Source of the DNA: Neocallimastix lanati (nom. inval.)
Lineage: Eukaryota > Neocallimastigomycota > Neocallimastigomycetes > Neocallimastigales > Neocallimastigaceae
NCBI GenBank assembly: GCA_016946835.1
Contig: JACVTC010000065.1
Location: 72,501-136,500, forward strand
Reading direction: 5' to 3'
Length of the DNA stretch: 64,000 nt
Under the pieces are notes generated by a model. That model saw only the letters and a list, made by a program, of their open reading frames with translations. It made no database searches and had not been told where the DNA came from. Positions 19,215-30,824 of the stretch are shown one piece after another. How positions within the stretch are numbered: position 1 is the stretch's first letter; each line of letters starts with the position of its first letter. The translations under genes were made by a program, and so were the position numbers.

Positions 19215-19343
19215 ATCTTTGGGATAGTATTGATCTTCCAGTGAAGTACTAACTGAGGTTGATTTATGCCATCACCAATAAATACAACTCATTAGGAAGC
19301 GAACGATAACCAAGTTCACTTCAATTTTTGGAACCTATTCATT
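19215..19343 (+). pseudogene. Possible decayed exon of unknown gene
   Basis: A T-rich tract ending TTTCTTTAG (to 19207) looks like a 3' splice site. It is followed by about 130 bp of balanced composition. The plus frame reads YLWDSIDLPVKY, stop, then LRLIYAITNKYNSLGSER, stop, PSSLQFLEPIHLG, so there are two in-frame stops. The segment ends at an AG|GTTAAT donor-like site. No family recognised. It may be a broken exon, or part of the same unit as the ORF 450 bp downstream. Confidence 0.3.
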
Positions 19344-19813
19344 TAGGTTAATATAAATATTTAATTAAATATATAAATATTATATAAATTTATTTATAAA
19401 ATTTTTTTTTTTTTTCAAATTTTTTTTATTTTTATTATTTTTTATTATTTATTATTTTATTAAAATAAATAAAAATAAAATTTCTGAATGATTAATTTTA
19501 TGAAATGTTTGTGATGAAAGGGTATTATTATAATTGGAAAAGTAATACATATATGAACTATTTGAGGGATTATCATTCGTATTTACATTAATTTATTATT
19601 TATGTATATTTATTTATATATTTATTTACATATTTATTTACATCATTATTATTTATTTATTTATTTATTATTTATTTATTTATATATTATTTATTTATTT
19701 ATTATAAATTTATTCATTTATTATTTATTTATTTATTATTTATTTATTATTTATTTATCAATGTAAGAAAGGCATTAATCATAATTTTGTTAATAGTAGA
19801 AAGTTGCTCAGTT

Positions 19814-20272
19814 ATGGAGTCTTCACAAGATATGTTTTTGGATTTTATTAGTACTGAGGCAGCGACCAATTTAGGTGAGATTAAGAAAAACATTGCTGCA
19901 AGTGCTCAATGTAAAGATTCATTATTTAAGGAATTGTCAAATGCTTTCATCAAGAATTTTGGAAAGTGTTTTGATGGTGAGGTTGCTTCGATATCCGGTT
20001 CTTCCATATATTCGAATACGTTATTTACAGCCGCACGTGTCATTGGACTGGCATATCTAAAGCAAGGAGAAGTGACAGGAAGTGTCCAATCTCTCATTGT
20101 AGCTTTAGCTTTTTTTCAAAGCGTACCCAAAGAAATGCCTTCAATTGGAGGAACAGATTATTGTGATGTAGATTTTGTTGAAATCGCTAAAAAAGATAAG
20201 GAAGACATCGAACGAAGAGAAGTTGTATTTCAACAATTTAGGGATTCGAATCCTTCTAGGTTTTTTAAATAA
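19814..20272 (+). CDS. Orphan ORF, 152 codons, unknown function
   Basis: The ATG at 19814 opens a frame (MESSQDMFLDFISTEAATNL...) that ends SNPSRFFK at TAA 20270-20272. Codon use and amino-acid composition are normal, and G+C is clearly higher than the surroundings. A helical, Ala/Ser-rich middle (GSSIYSNTLFTAARVIGLAY) and a charged C-terminus (KKDKEDIERREVVFQQF) are visible. There is no signal peptide, zinc finger or catalytic motif I can recognise. The frame is open slightly upstream to 19787 without another ATG, and an AG near 19797 could be an acceptor, so it may be the last exon of a gene whose 5' part is lost. It sits between two other coding-like fragments in a transposon-rich block, so origin from a mobile element is possible but unproven. 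Confidence 0.5.
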   Translation: MESSQDMFLDFISTEAATNLGEIKKNIAASAQCKDSLFKELSNAFIKNFGKCFDGEVASISGSSIYSNTLFTAARVIGLAYLKQGEVTGSVQSLIVALAFFQSVPKEMPSIGGTDYCDVDFVEIAKKDKEDIERREVVFQQFRDSNPSRFFK

Positions 20273-21172
<900 letters not shown>

Positions 21173-21192
21173 GATCCTGGAAATTTCAGGCT

Positions 21193-21235
<43 letters not shown>

Positions 21236-21269
21236 AGCCAAGCGTTCATAGCGACGTTGCTTTTTGATC
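21173..21269 (+). rRNA. Isolated fragment of 28S (LSU) rRNA, peptidyl-transferase region
   Basis: The segment contains GGCTAGAGGTGTCAG, AAAAGTTACCACAGGGATAA, CTGGCTTGTGGCAGCCAAGC and GTTCATAGCGACGTTGCTTT, a near-exact copy of the conserved LSU rRNA stretch around the peptidyl-transferase loop. From memory of yeast 25S, about ten nucleotides (TTAGTCCCTC) are missing between GATCCT and GGAA near the 5' end. It stops abruptly after TTTTTGATC and continues into a poly-T run. No other rRNA sequence flanks it, so this is a non-functional fragment. Confidence 0.92.
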
Positions 21270-21802
21270 TTATTTTTTTTTTTTTTTTTTTTTTTTATTT
21301 TTTTTTAATTAATTATTGTTGAAATTATTAATATATAATTTCGACATGTTAACAGAGTAACGTTTCGGATTATAAAAAAATTCCATCATTTTATTTTGAC
21401 AAATTTTAATGTTGAAATTATAACTGGAATTGAAATATCAATTTCAGTTATTTACATTTCAATAGTTAAAAATATTATTTATTTAATTATAAATAATATA
21501 TATATATATATATTTAAATAATTAATATTTAATATAAATTCTTATTTAATATTTAAAGAATTATCTTAGGCCTAATAATTCTGAGAATATAAATAAATAA
21601 GATTGATATTATTAATTTAATTTCAATTCTACATTTAACGTCATATGTATTTATTTATATTATGTTTATATATATATGTTTACATCATATATATTAACTA
21701 CTATTTTTAATTATTCAAATTAATTATATAATTACAAATTAAATTTATTTATTTTAAACATATTGATATTGTTAATATTTTATTAATATTCATTTTACTA
21801 TA
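21270..21802. other. AT-rich spacer
   Basis: Poly-T run directly after the rRNA fragment, then AT-rich sequence with a short, more complex patch (21340-21375). No gene seen. Confidence 0.7.
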
Positions 21803-23221
21803 TTATGATACTTTGTGGCCGAGTATTTCCACTTCTGTTTGTAGAAAAGAGCACTTTTCAATATATATTTTTAATTTATTATCTTTAAAAACTTTCAAGA
21901 TTTGTTGGAGGTGTGTTATATGTTCCTCAACGGATTTAGAATAAATTAATATGTCATCTATAAAATGTATACGAACTTTCCTATAAAGAAGAAAAGAATG
22001 CGATTCGTTTCCCTTTTTTTTTTTGGAACATCGCCGGGCGCTCCTGTTAATCCGAAGGGCATAACTTTAAACTGATAATTGTTGAAATTGTTATTTCGAT
22101 ACTTTCCTCATCCATAAGGATTTGATAATAGCCGAAATACAGATCTATGGTAGAAAATATCTTAGCTCCATGAAGACTATCAAATAATTCATTTATATAC
22201 GGCAAGGAATAAGAATCTTTAACCGTTATTTTATTCACTTTACGGTAATCTATGCATAGGTGCTATTTACCATTTTTTCTTTAAAACTAAAACAGTTGGG
22301 GACGACCATTCAGAATAGGAAGGTTCGATTAGTCCCTTCACTATCGACTTATTAATTTCTTTCTTTAGAATGTCATATTTCAATTTGGATAGGCGGTATG
22401 ATCTTTGCTTAATTGGTTTTACCCCCGGGTTTTAATCAAAATTTATGAGGAGCTATCTTAAAAGGAGTTAATTCTTCTGAGGAGGTCACCACAATATCTA
22501 TGCTGTCTTCCAAAATTTTAATGATCCTTTTGCTGAATTGTTTTGGTAAAGTCTTGATGAGTTTATCTTGATGAATATACACATGAGGAGAAAGACCTTC
22601 AATTTCTTTTAAAAGTATCGTTTTATTTGGAATATTAAAACCTTAAATTACACAAAGCAAGAGTTCTTCTTCTTCCAGTTCATTATTAATAGGAGCAATA
22701 GTCGTTATAGCATCGTCTGAAGTAAACTGGTATAGACTATAAAGCATTGGATGAATAAACAGTCTATTGTCAATTTGTGGTTTTAAGTTTAGAAGAATGC
22801 CGTAAAAAGGTTCTTCCTTATCAACAATCCTACAGTCCACCAATATGTTCAACTGATTGATTTTTATGGGGATTCTCACCATGTAACTCTCATAATAGTC
22901 ATCATTATGGGTAGTTAACCTTATTCTTCCTCGACAAATTCCTACTGGTTCGTATTTAGAAGAAAGTTTATCCAAAAATCGTTTAGTAATCAAACTCAGG
23001 TTGCTACAGGAATCAATAAGGGTTTTTCCTTCTACTCCTTCAACTGAAACATCCACCATAGCTATATCTTCTTCATTAGCTTCCTTAGATGGTTTAGAAG
23101 ATACTTCTTGGATATCCTTTTTATTATCATCCAAGAGCATCCCCAATTTATCTTAAGAAGGGTCTACCATTTTAATAGAAATCTTCTCCTTCTTCAAATC
23201 TTTGAAGTGAATAGTAGACAT
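21803..23221 (-). pseudogene. Decayed Ty3/gypsy retrotransposon fragment (protease + reverse transcriptase)
   Basis: Reading the minus strand from ATG at 23221: a leader with an early stop (near 23153), a retropepsin-like domain (frame 23146-22643) with LIDSCSNLSLI at the active site and ILVDCRIVDKEEPFYGI beyond, then RT motifs in broken frames: SPTVLVLKK-like, KDSYSLPYINELFDSLHGAK, IFSTIDLYFGYYQI, VMPFGLTGAP and the catalytic box FIDDILIYSKS, ending near LGHKVS at 21803. Several stops and frameshifts separate these, so the copy is dead. RNase H and integrase are absent and no LTR is assigned. Domain order and motifs are those of Ty3/gypsy elements. The protease has Asp-Ser-Cys where DTG or DSG is usual. 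Confidence 0.85.
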
Positions 23222-24951
23222 AATAAAACTATTTAAAAAAAAATTAATAAATAAACTCAACACCGAGTTGACAGCTTTACAGTATTTAATTAGAAGCTCA
23301 ACACCAAGTTGACGGCTTCAAATGTATAGTAATGAATATATGAAAAAAAAATAAAAAAAAATTAGTAGTAAATATAGGTTTTGTTTTTATTGTTGCTTTG
23401 TTTAACTATACTAATCTATTCTTATTTGATTTCATACAATTTCACTATTCTATTGTGTCTTAATTTTACTTTCAGAAGGTTATATAAAATATTCTTCCAT
23501 GATATCTCCACTAAAAATTATGGTATGGTTTAGGGTATAATTATATAAAACACGAAAATAAAAAGAAAACACAAACTCAATAACTGAATAATAAATTTTA
23601 TATTAATTAATTATTTAACTTATTTATTTATTTATTATTTATTTATTAATTATTTTATTATTTTATTTATTTATTTATTTTATTTTATATTTTTATTTAT
23701 TTTATTTTATTTTTATAATATATTTTCTTTTAATAATCCTTTATTTATTATTATTTTCCTTTTTGATACAATTATCGTTCCCCTTTATAAAAGAAAGAAA
23801 ATTATCTTCCTTTTACATGACATGAATATAGTTATTAATCATAATTTTGTTATTACATTAATATTAATATAACTTATTATTCTAATTATTACATTTTATT
23901 TATACATTTATTATCTTAATATTATTATTTTTATTATCAACTACTCTATTATTGTTTGTTTTAACTATTCTATTATTTTAAATTAAGAATAAATTTATAA
24001 TTTTATACCGAAATTTTTATCATCATATATTTTTTTCTATACTCAATTATTATAATATTTCATTTAACTATTATAACCTATTTATTTGAATTATACAGAA
24101 AGAAATATTTCTGTATTTACCAAGATTTTATTTTGGAAGGGAAAACCCAATGAAGGGAAAAGGAAAAAATAGGACTAAAACTTGTAGGGATATTAAAAAT
24201 AATTATTATTATTGGACTTTATATATTATTTAATAAATCATATTTTGGAAGTTATTTAAGAAATTAAAGAAAGGATATTAATAAAATATTTATTCTAAAA
24301 ATATTAATAAGATATTAATTATATAATATTAATTAAGGTATTTGTTATAAAGTATTAATAAAAATATATGAAAAATTATAAAGGTTAAATATCCATTATG
24401 AATTTTATTAATAAAGATTTATTATAAAAATATAAAATATAATAATAAAAGACTTATCATAAAAATATAAAATAAAAGATTTATTATAAAAATATAAAAT
24501 AAAAGATTTATTATAAAAATATAAAATAAAAGATTTATTATAAAAATATAAAATAAAAGATTTATTATAAAGATATAAAATATTATAATAAAAGATTTAT
24601 TATAAAAAATATAAAATATATTAATAGAAAATTATTATAAGAATATAAATTTTATTAATAAAAGATTTGTTATAAGAAATATTTATTGTAAAATATATTA
24701 ATAAAAGTTTTGTTTTATAAAATATTTGTAAGATATTAATAATATTTAGTATATATTATTAATAAAAATCAATAAGAGTTATAATGTTATAATATAATAA
24801 AAAGAATAAAAAGAGCATTTATTAATAAATAATAGATAATAGATAATATATAATAAATAATAAATAATAAATAATAAATAATAAATAATAAATAATAAAT
24901 AATAAATAATAAATAATAAATAATAAATAATAAATAATAAATAATAAATAA
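23222..24951. other. AT-rich region upstream of the gypsy fragment, with short direct and tandem repeats
   Basis: Two direct repeats of about 22 bp near 23258-23278 and 23300-23320 (CTCAACACCGAGTTGACAGC / CTCAACACCAAGTTGACGGC) precede the retroelement ORF. A purine-rich patch lies at 24126-24170. At 24410-24630 a ~26-bp unit (AAAGATTTATTATAAAAATA...) is tandemly repeated. At 24834-24951 an AATAAT array leads into the LTR element. No gene seen. Confidence 0.7.
24410..24630. repeat. Tandem ~26-bp minisatellite
   Basis: Repeated units with the core AAAGATTTATTATAAAAATA followed by TAAAAT, at least six copies, with drift at both ends. Confidence 0.8.
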
Positions 24952-25147
24952 TGTTAGAATATGTGAAATGTATGAAAAATAAGCTTCAAATGTATTGAAA
25001 CACATTGTAATATAAATAATGTATAAGCCACAATGTATTAATATAAAAGCATTTAATTTAGAATAATTAAGTGCTAGTAACTCTTTATCATAAAATATAT
25101 TAATAAAATTGACATAATTATAAACCATAAATTCATAACACTTAACA
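24952..25147 (+). repeat. 5' LTR
   Basis: 196 bp, TG...CA ends, identical to the copy at 26919-27114. It contains a TATA-box-like TATAAAAG at 25042-25049, which would place transcription start in the LTR on the plus strand. Confidence 0.95.
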
Positions 25148-25162
25148 GATTAAGAGTCTCAT
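25148..25162 (+). promoter_or_regulatory. Putative primer-binding site matching tRNA-Lys(CUU) anticodon arm
   Basis: The 15 nt GATTAAGAGTCTCAT immediately after the LTR are the reverse complement of ATGAGACTCTTAATC. From memory this matches the anticodon stem-loop of metazoan-type tRNA-Lys(CUU) (TGAGA-CTCTTAA-TCTCA). Priming from an internally cut tRNA half is known for Drosophila copia and yeast Ty5 (initiator tRNA-Met). The tRNA gene itself is not in the window. Confidence 0.6.
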
Positions 25163-25199
25163 CTGACTCTTAAAAAGATTCATAGCAAAAGAATCTTTT
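25151..25199 (+). other. Two consecutive perfect stem-loops after the 5' LTR
   Basis: Stem 1: TAAGAGTC (25151-25158) pairs with GACTCTTA (25165-25172), 6-nt loop. Stem 2: AAAAGATTC (25173-25181) pairs with GAATCTTTT (25191-25199), 9-nt loop. They abut and overlap the putative primer site, so they could act in RNA packaging or dimerisation, or gate primer access. Confidence 0.7.
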
Positions 25200-25222
25200 G
25201 CCGGAAACAATATTATGTCAAA

Positions 25223-25256
<34 letters not shown>

Positions 25257-26909
25257 TATAATTGAATTTTAAATTATGATAAAGGTTGCTCATTATGTCA
25301 ATTTTTAAGATGACTAATAAAACTGATAACTGATCAAAATGATCAAGACAGAAAAATTGAAGAAACGCGTAAAATATAAAACTGTTGATAAAAGAAGTTA
25401 TTTCTGGATAAGTAAAAAAAAAAAAAAAAAAAATATATAGAAATATTTATTTAAAAAGAAAAAACACGTATAAACGTATATAAAAGAAAATTATATATTT
25501 TCATACTAGAGACTCTTAATTGAAATTATAATTTGATATCTTAACAAATAAGCTTTTAGCTATTAGTAATATAATATCTATACATGAAGGAATCTACTAT
25601 GTGATGGACTATTTCCGCCCCATGAATATAAAAAACATATTATTTAAAGTATAGTTATTTTAACGCGTATTTATAAATATCAAACGGGTATAAATAAATA
25701 TAAACTACAATAATGGATGAGTCTATATGTCAGAGACCTCATATAAAATAATTAATATATAATATCCCAAATATTCAAGGGAAATATAATAGAATGGTAA
25801 TTCCTAGGGTACATTCTAACAATAATAATATTATTAGACCTAGCGTGAAATAGGTTTAAATAAAAAAAAAAATATTTAATATAATCATAATACAAACCTT
25901 CGTGATGAAAGGTATAATAAAATAATAAATATAACCATGAATTATGTAAAAATGGATAATGTTTATCCATCTATAAACTATACTTATTTATTACAGAGTA
26001 TTTAAAATTATTAAAATTTTATAATTAATATTTTAATGATGAGAAAATTCAAATATATAAAATCCTTTTTAGAAATTTGGATTTTAGGGGGAAAGTAGGC
26101 AAAATAAAATACAAATTATAAAAATATAAAAGAAAATAAAAATATTAAAGAAAAGTCACTTAACTGATTCTTTGAGCTAATTATTTGAAAATAATATTTA
26201 TCTTGAAATGAATAAAATAGCCTAATAGCGAAAAATAACAAAATTAACCTTTAAGAAAGAATTAACTGAAATAGTGAATATTAATCAATTATGAAACAAT
26301 TTATATTATTACTAATAAGTTTAAATGACTAAAATAATATAATTAATTATAAATACAATCAATTTTAATACCTCAAGATTATGATTTATCAAATACACCA
26401 ATATATAATTAACAATTTATTTTAATAGTTATCGCTAAAACTACAAAGCGAAAATATATAAAAGTTAACGCTAATCTATAAAGCGGATTATAATTGAAAG
26501 TGATGTAAAACCCAAAATATAAGAGGTATTCACACAAATTGAGATGGTATAATATCACCCTTCAAGAGACAGGTTTCCATCATATAAATGGTAATATATA
26601 AACCATATACTATAAGAGATGTTTTAGATACATCTAATATTAATGGTGTAATAATATTAAATATTTAGTTTTAGGGGGAAATTATTTGATTATAAATATA
26701 TTTAAGAAATTATTTTAGCAATATTTAAATTAAATTAAAAAATTAATATTACATAAAAAGTATTTTATTCATGTAAAATTAGAGGTTAATTTAGGATAGA
26801 AATATATATAACAGTTTAATAATATCAAGTTAATAGTGTAAAATAGGATAATTTTATATACACATATTCACCAGTAAACCAATTTATTCATTATAGAATA
26901 ACTAGGTTT

Positions 26910-26918
26910 AAGGGGGAA
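26910..26918 (+). promoter_or_regulatory. Polypurine tract of LTR element
   Basis: AAGGGGGAA abuts the 3' LTR exactly, as expected for the plus-strand primer. Further copies of AGGGGGAA occur internally at 26086 and 26673. Confidence 0.85.
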
Positions 26919-27114
26919 TGTTAGAATATGTGAAATGTATGAAAAATAAGCTTCAAATGTATTGAAACACATTGTAATATAAATAATGTATAAGCCACAA
27001 TGTATTAATATAAAAGCATTTAATTTAGAATAATTAAGTGCTAGTAACTCTTTATCATAAAATATATTAATAAAATTGACATAATTATAAACCATAAATT
27101 CATAACACTTAACA
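26919..27114 (+). repeat. 3' LTR
   Basis: 196 bp, no difference from the 5' LTR found on reading both, followed by AATAA target duplication. Confidence 0.95.
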
Positions 27115-27960
27115 AATAATAAATAATAAATAATAAATAATAAATAATAAATAATAAATAATAAATAATAAATAATAAATAATAAATAATAAAAAGAGTA
27201 TTTATTAATTTATAATAAATAATAAATAATAAATAATAAATAATAAATAATAAATAATAAATAATAAATAATAAATAATAAAAAGAGTATTTATTAATTT
27301 ATAATAAATAATAAATAATAAATAATAAATAATAAATAATAAATAATAAATAATAAATAATAAATAATTGAATAATAAATAATTGAATAATAAATAATAA
27401 ATAATAAATAATTGAATAATAAATAATAAATAATAAATAATAAATAATAAATAATAAATAATAAATAATAAAAAGAGTATTTATTAATTTATAATAAATA
27501 ATAAATAATAAATAATAAATAATAAATAATAAAAAGAGTATTTATTAATTTATAATAAATAATAAATAATAAATAATAAATAATAAATAATAAAAAGAGT
27601 ATTTATTAATTTATAATAAATAATAAATAATAAATAATAAATAATAAATAATAAAAAGAGTATTTATTAATTTATAATAAATAATAAATAATAAATAATA
27701 AATAATTGAATAATAAATAATAAATAATAAATAATTGAATAATAAATAATAAATAATAAATAATAAATAATAAAAAATAAAAAGAGTATTTATTAATTTA
27801 TAATAAATAATAAATAATAAATAATAAATAATAAATAATAAATAATAAATAATAAATAATAAATAATAAATAATAAATAATAAATAATAAATAATAAATA
27901 ATAAATAATAAATAATAAATATATTAAATAATAATAATAAATAATAAATATATTAAATAA
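27115..27960. repeat. AATAAT array with embedded 61-bp higher-order units
   Basis: AATAAT units are interrupted by the motif AAAAAGAGTATTTATTAATT (then TATAAT) beginning at 27191, 27280, 27470, 27531, 27592, 27653 and 27779. Four consecutive copies are exactly 61 bp apart. The array continues the one before the LTR element, so the element split it. Confidence 0.9.
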
Positions 27961-29207
27961 TATATAACTTTAATAATTAGTAATAAATTAATTTATAATT
28001 AAATAAATTAATAAGTAGAAATGGTTAAATAAAATAAATCATATTAATATATAACATTTGAATAGAATGCTATATATGTCAATCCATCAATTGTCATAAT
28101 GAAATGTAATTATATGATTAGTTGAATGATACTGATGTATCCAAAATTAGAATATGAAATATTAAAATACAAGAAATTAAAATAAATTTAATTAAATCTT
28201 TTCAATAATAAATAATAATAAATAATAATAAATAATAATAAATAATAATAAATAATAATAAATATAAAATAAAAAAAAACATTTTTCAATACCTTTTTAT
28301 ATATTAACTATCCATAAAGACAATTGGAAATATATTTTATGTTATTATATTTAATATGAATATATTTTTTTTATCTAATATTAATTGTGATAATAATAAG
28401 TAAAAAGAACAAAAAAAAAAAAAAAAAAAAAGTTACTATTGATAATATTTAATGTAATAATTTTGAACATTATTTAATAAAAGAGTCAATTATTAAGAAA
28501 TATATATTAATATATATTAATATATATGTATATATATATATATTTTTTTTTGACTGAAATATTTATTATAATAAGGACAATTGAAATAAATTATAAAAAG
28601 AATTCTTTGATAAAAGATAATAAACTTTTATATATAATATAACAATAATTTAATATCTAATTATCAATAATACTAAATATAATTTTCAATTATTTTTCGG
28701 TTAGTAGTAATTTATTGTGTATATATATAAAACATATACGCATATATGTTAATAAAAGGAACTTTAAAATTTTAATTAAATTTAAAATATAATAATAATA
28801 GGTTAATTATTATAGGTTGTGTTTAGTGTATTATTTTAATTATATTAATGAACTAGTAATGGCATGAATTGTTCATAGATTAATTCTATTACTCTAAAAA
28901 TTTATTAATGCTTATTAGAGTTTAAATTTATTATTAATTATTATTATGTTTTATTTTATTTTTTTTTTTTTTTATTGTTTTTATATTTTATTTTATTTTT
29001 TATTTTTTATTTTTTATTTTTTTATTCTTTTATGTTAAAAGAACCTTCAATGAAGTAATATTTATATTTATTTTAAGTCTAAATAGAAAGTTAAAATATA
29101 GTTTTGTCATCAATAAAAGGATATATAAATATATTAAATATTGGAGTGTGATGATTTAAACGTAAAAAGTAAAAAGTAAAAAGTAAAAAGTAAAAAGTAA
29201 AAAGTAA

Positions 29208-29243
<36 letters not shown>

Positions 29244-30824
29244 ATAAAATAAAATAAAGTAAAATAGAATAAATAAAATAAATAATATTATAGATTAATA
29301 AAGTTTTATAATAAATAAGGTTTATATTACAATTTTTCATTTTATTATGATGATTATTAAAAGCTTATTTAATATATAATTTATAACTAAAATAAAAATA
29401 AGCATAATAAAATAAATAAATAAAATATTTTTTTTTTTTATTTTTTTTTATTTTTCTTTTTATAAAAATAAACATATTAAATATTAATAAATAATTAATC
29501 CAAATAAAATTTGAATAATGATAATTTAATTGGAAAAAATAATAAAACTTTAAAAAAAAAAAAAAAAAAAAAAGTGTACTTAAAAAAGAGGAAATAATTT
29601 AAATTAATTTAGAAACTGCTAAAAAATAAAGAAAAAAAAAATTACAATATAAACGTCAAATAAATAAACTTTTTATTATATTTTTGTTAGAAAATAAAGA
29701 ATAAAAAGTAAATATATATATTTTTTTTCTTTACAGATTTTCATTTCTTTCACCAATATTGAAAACAGTTTTACCAGTATAAATAATATTAATTAAATAA
29801 ATTTTGATTATTTATACTTTAAAATATTATTTAAAAATTTAGAATCAAAACCTATTCTATTAAAAAAAAAAAATAATTATAATAAATACATTTGCTTTAA
29901 AATTTAAAATTTAAATTTCAGTTTTTAAAATTTGTTTATTTATTTATTTTTTTTTTGTTCAGTCTCATCAGAAATATACTTAAATAAAATATTCAAAGGA
30001 ATGAATATTCTGTAAGAAGGAATATATGAATTTAGAATAAACCATACACTTTATATTGAATTAAATAATTTTTTTTTTTTTTTAATTCATTTATTCTTCT
30101 TATGTTAAAAAGAGGGATTTCTTTAAGAATAAATTAAATTCATCATAGAAAAACTAGAAAAAACTAGAAAAACAAAAAAAACTAAAAAAAAAAAAAAGCG
30201 AAAAACGAATAACAAAAATAAAAGCAAAAATAAAAACGAAAAAGATAAATGTTAACAAACTAAATTAATATCTAAAGCAGTTTCTTTATTTTGATATTTT
30301 TAATAATATTAATAAAATTTATTTATTTTTTTTTTATGTTTATAAATTTATTATTGTATTATGAAAAATAATAATAATAACAAATAACAACAACACTTTT
30401 TAAAACAAAACTATAAATAAATAAATGAATAAATAATTTAGTAACCAATAAACCATTCATAGAAACAAACATTCAAATAAATTGATAAATTAATAAATTT
30501 AATACATTTAAATTATTCTTATTTTTTTTTACTTAAAACTTTTTTTTTTATACTTTCAATTTACATTTATAATACATATAATATATATTATTTATTCATA
30601 TTAATTAATATTTTTGATAATACGTCAGTAAATAATAATAAATAAAGGAAATAAAGTAAACGAAAAATACCTTTATAAATAATAACATACAGTTATAAAG
30701 TATTTTAATATAAATAACTAAAAGAAGAAAATAATAAATAGTAAAAAAAAAAAATAAAATAAAAATAAAGTAAAAATTATACTAAAAACTATATAAGAAA
30801 AAAAAAAAATTTTTTTTTTTTATC
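27961..30824. other. AT-rich intergenic region upstream of kexin gene
   Basis: AATAATA units (28206-28262), poly-A (28410-28430), a GTAAAAA heptamer array (29164-29208), an AT run (29210-29236) and A/T homopolymers. No coding frame, RNA gene or recognised element. The last 100 bp before ATG 30825 are A-rich with a short poly-T, the usual leader type in this window. Confidence 0.75.

Larger units (their letters stand above)
24952..27114 (+). mobile_element. Complete non-autonomous LTR retrotransposon, 2163 bp
   Basis: Two LTRs of 196 bp each (24952-25147 and 26919-27114) that I read as identical bound a 1771-bp internal region. LTR ends are TGTTAG...TTAACA. Both flanks show AATAA (24947-24951 and 27115-27119), a 5-bp target duplication, though the target is itself an AATAAT repeat. 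Directly after the 5' LTR is a putative primer-binding site (25148-25162), and directly before the 3' LTR a purine tract (26910-26918). The internal region has no gag, protease, integrase or RT; the longest ORF is 72 codons and repeat-like. Movement would need enzymes from an autonomous relative. Identical LTRs indicate a recent insertion. LTR ends and primer type suggest Ty1/copia affinity (inference). Confidence 0.92.

Noticed and set aside
20243-20260. GGATTCGAATCC resembling a tRNA B box
   Set aside because: It is a chance palindrome inside the orphan ORF. No A box, acceptor stem or anticodon arm is found around it.
24787-25128. Minus-strand frame through the 5' LTR
   Set aside because: It is repeat sequence plus LTR. 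The same partial frame appears in the 3' LTR, and it has no protein-like features.
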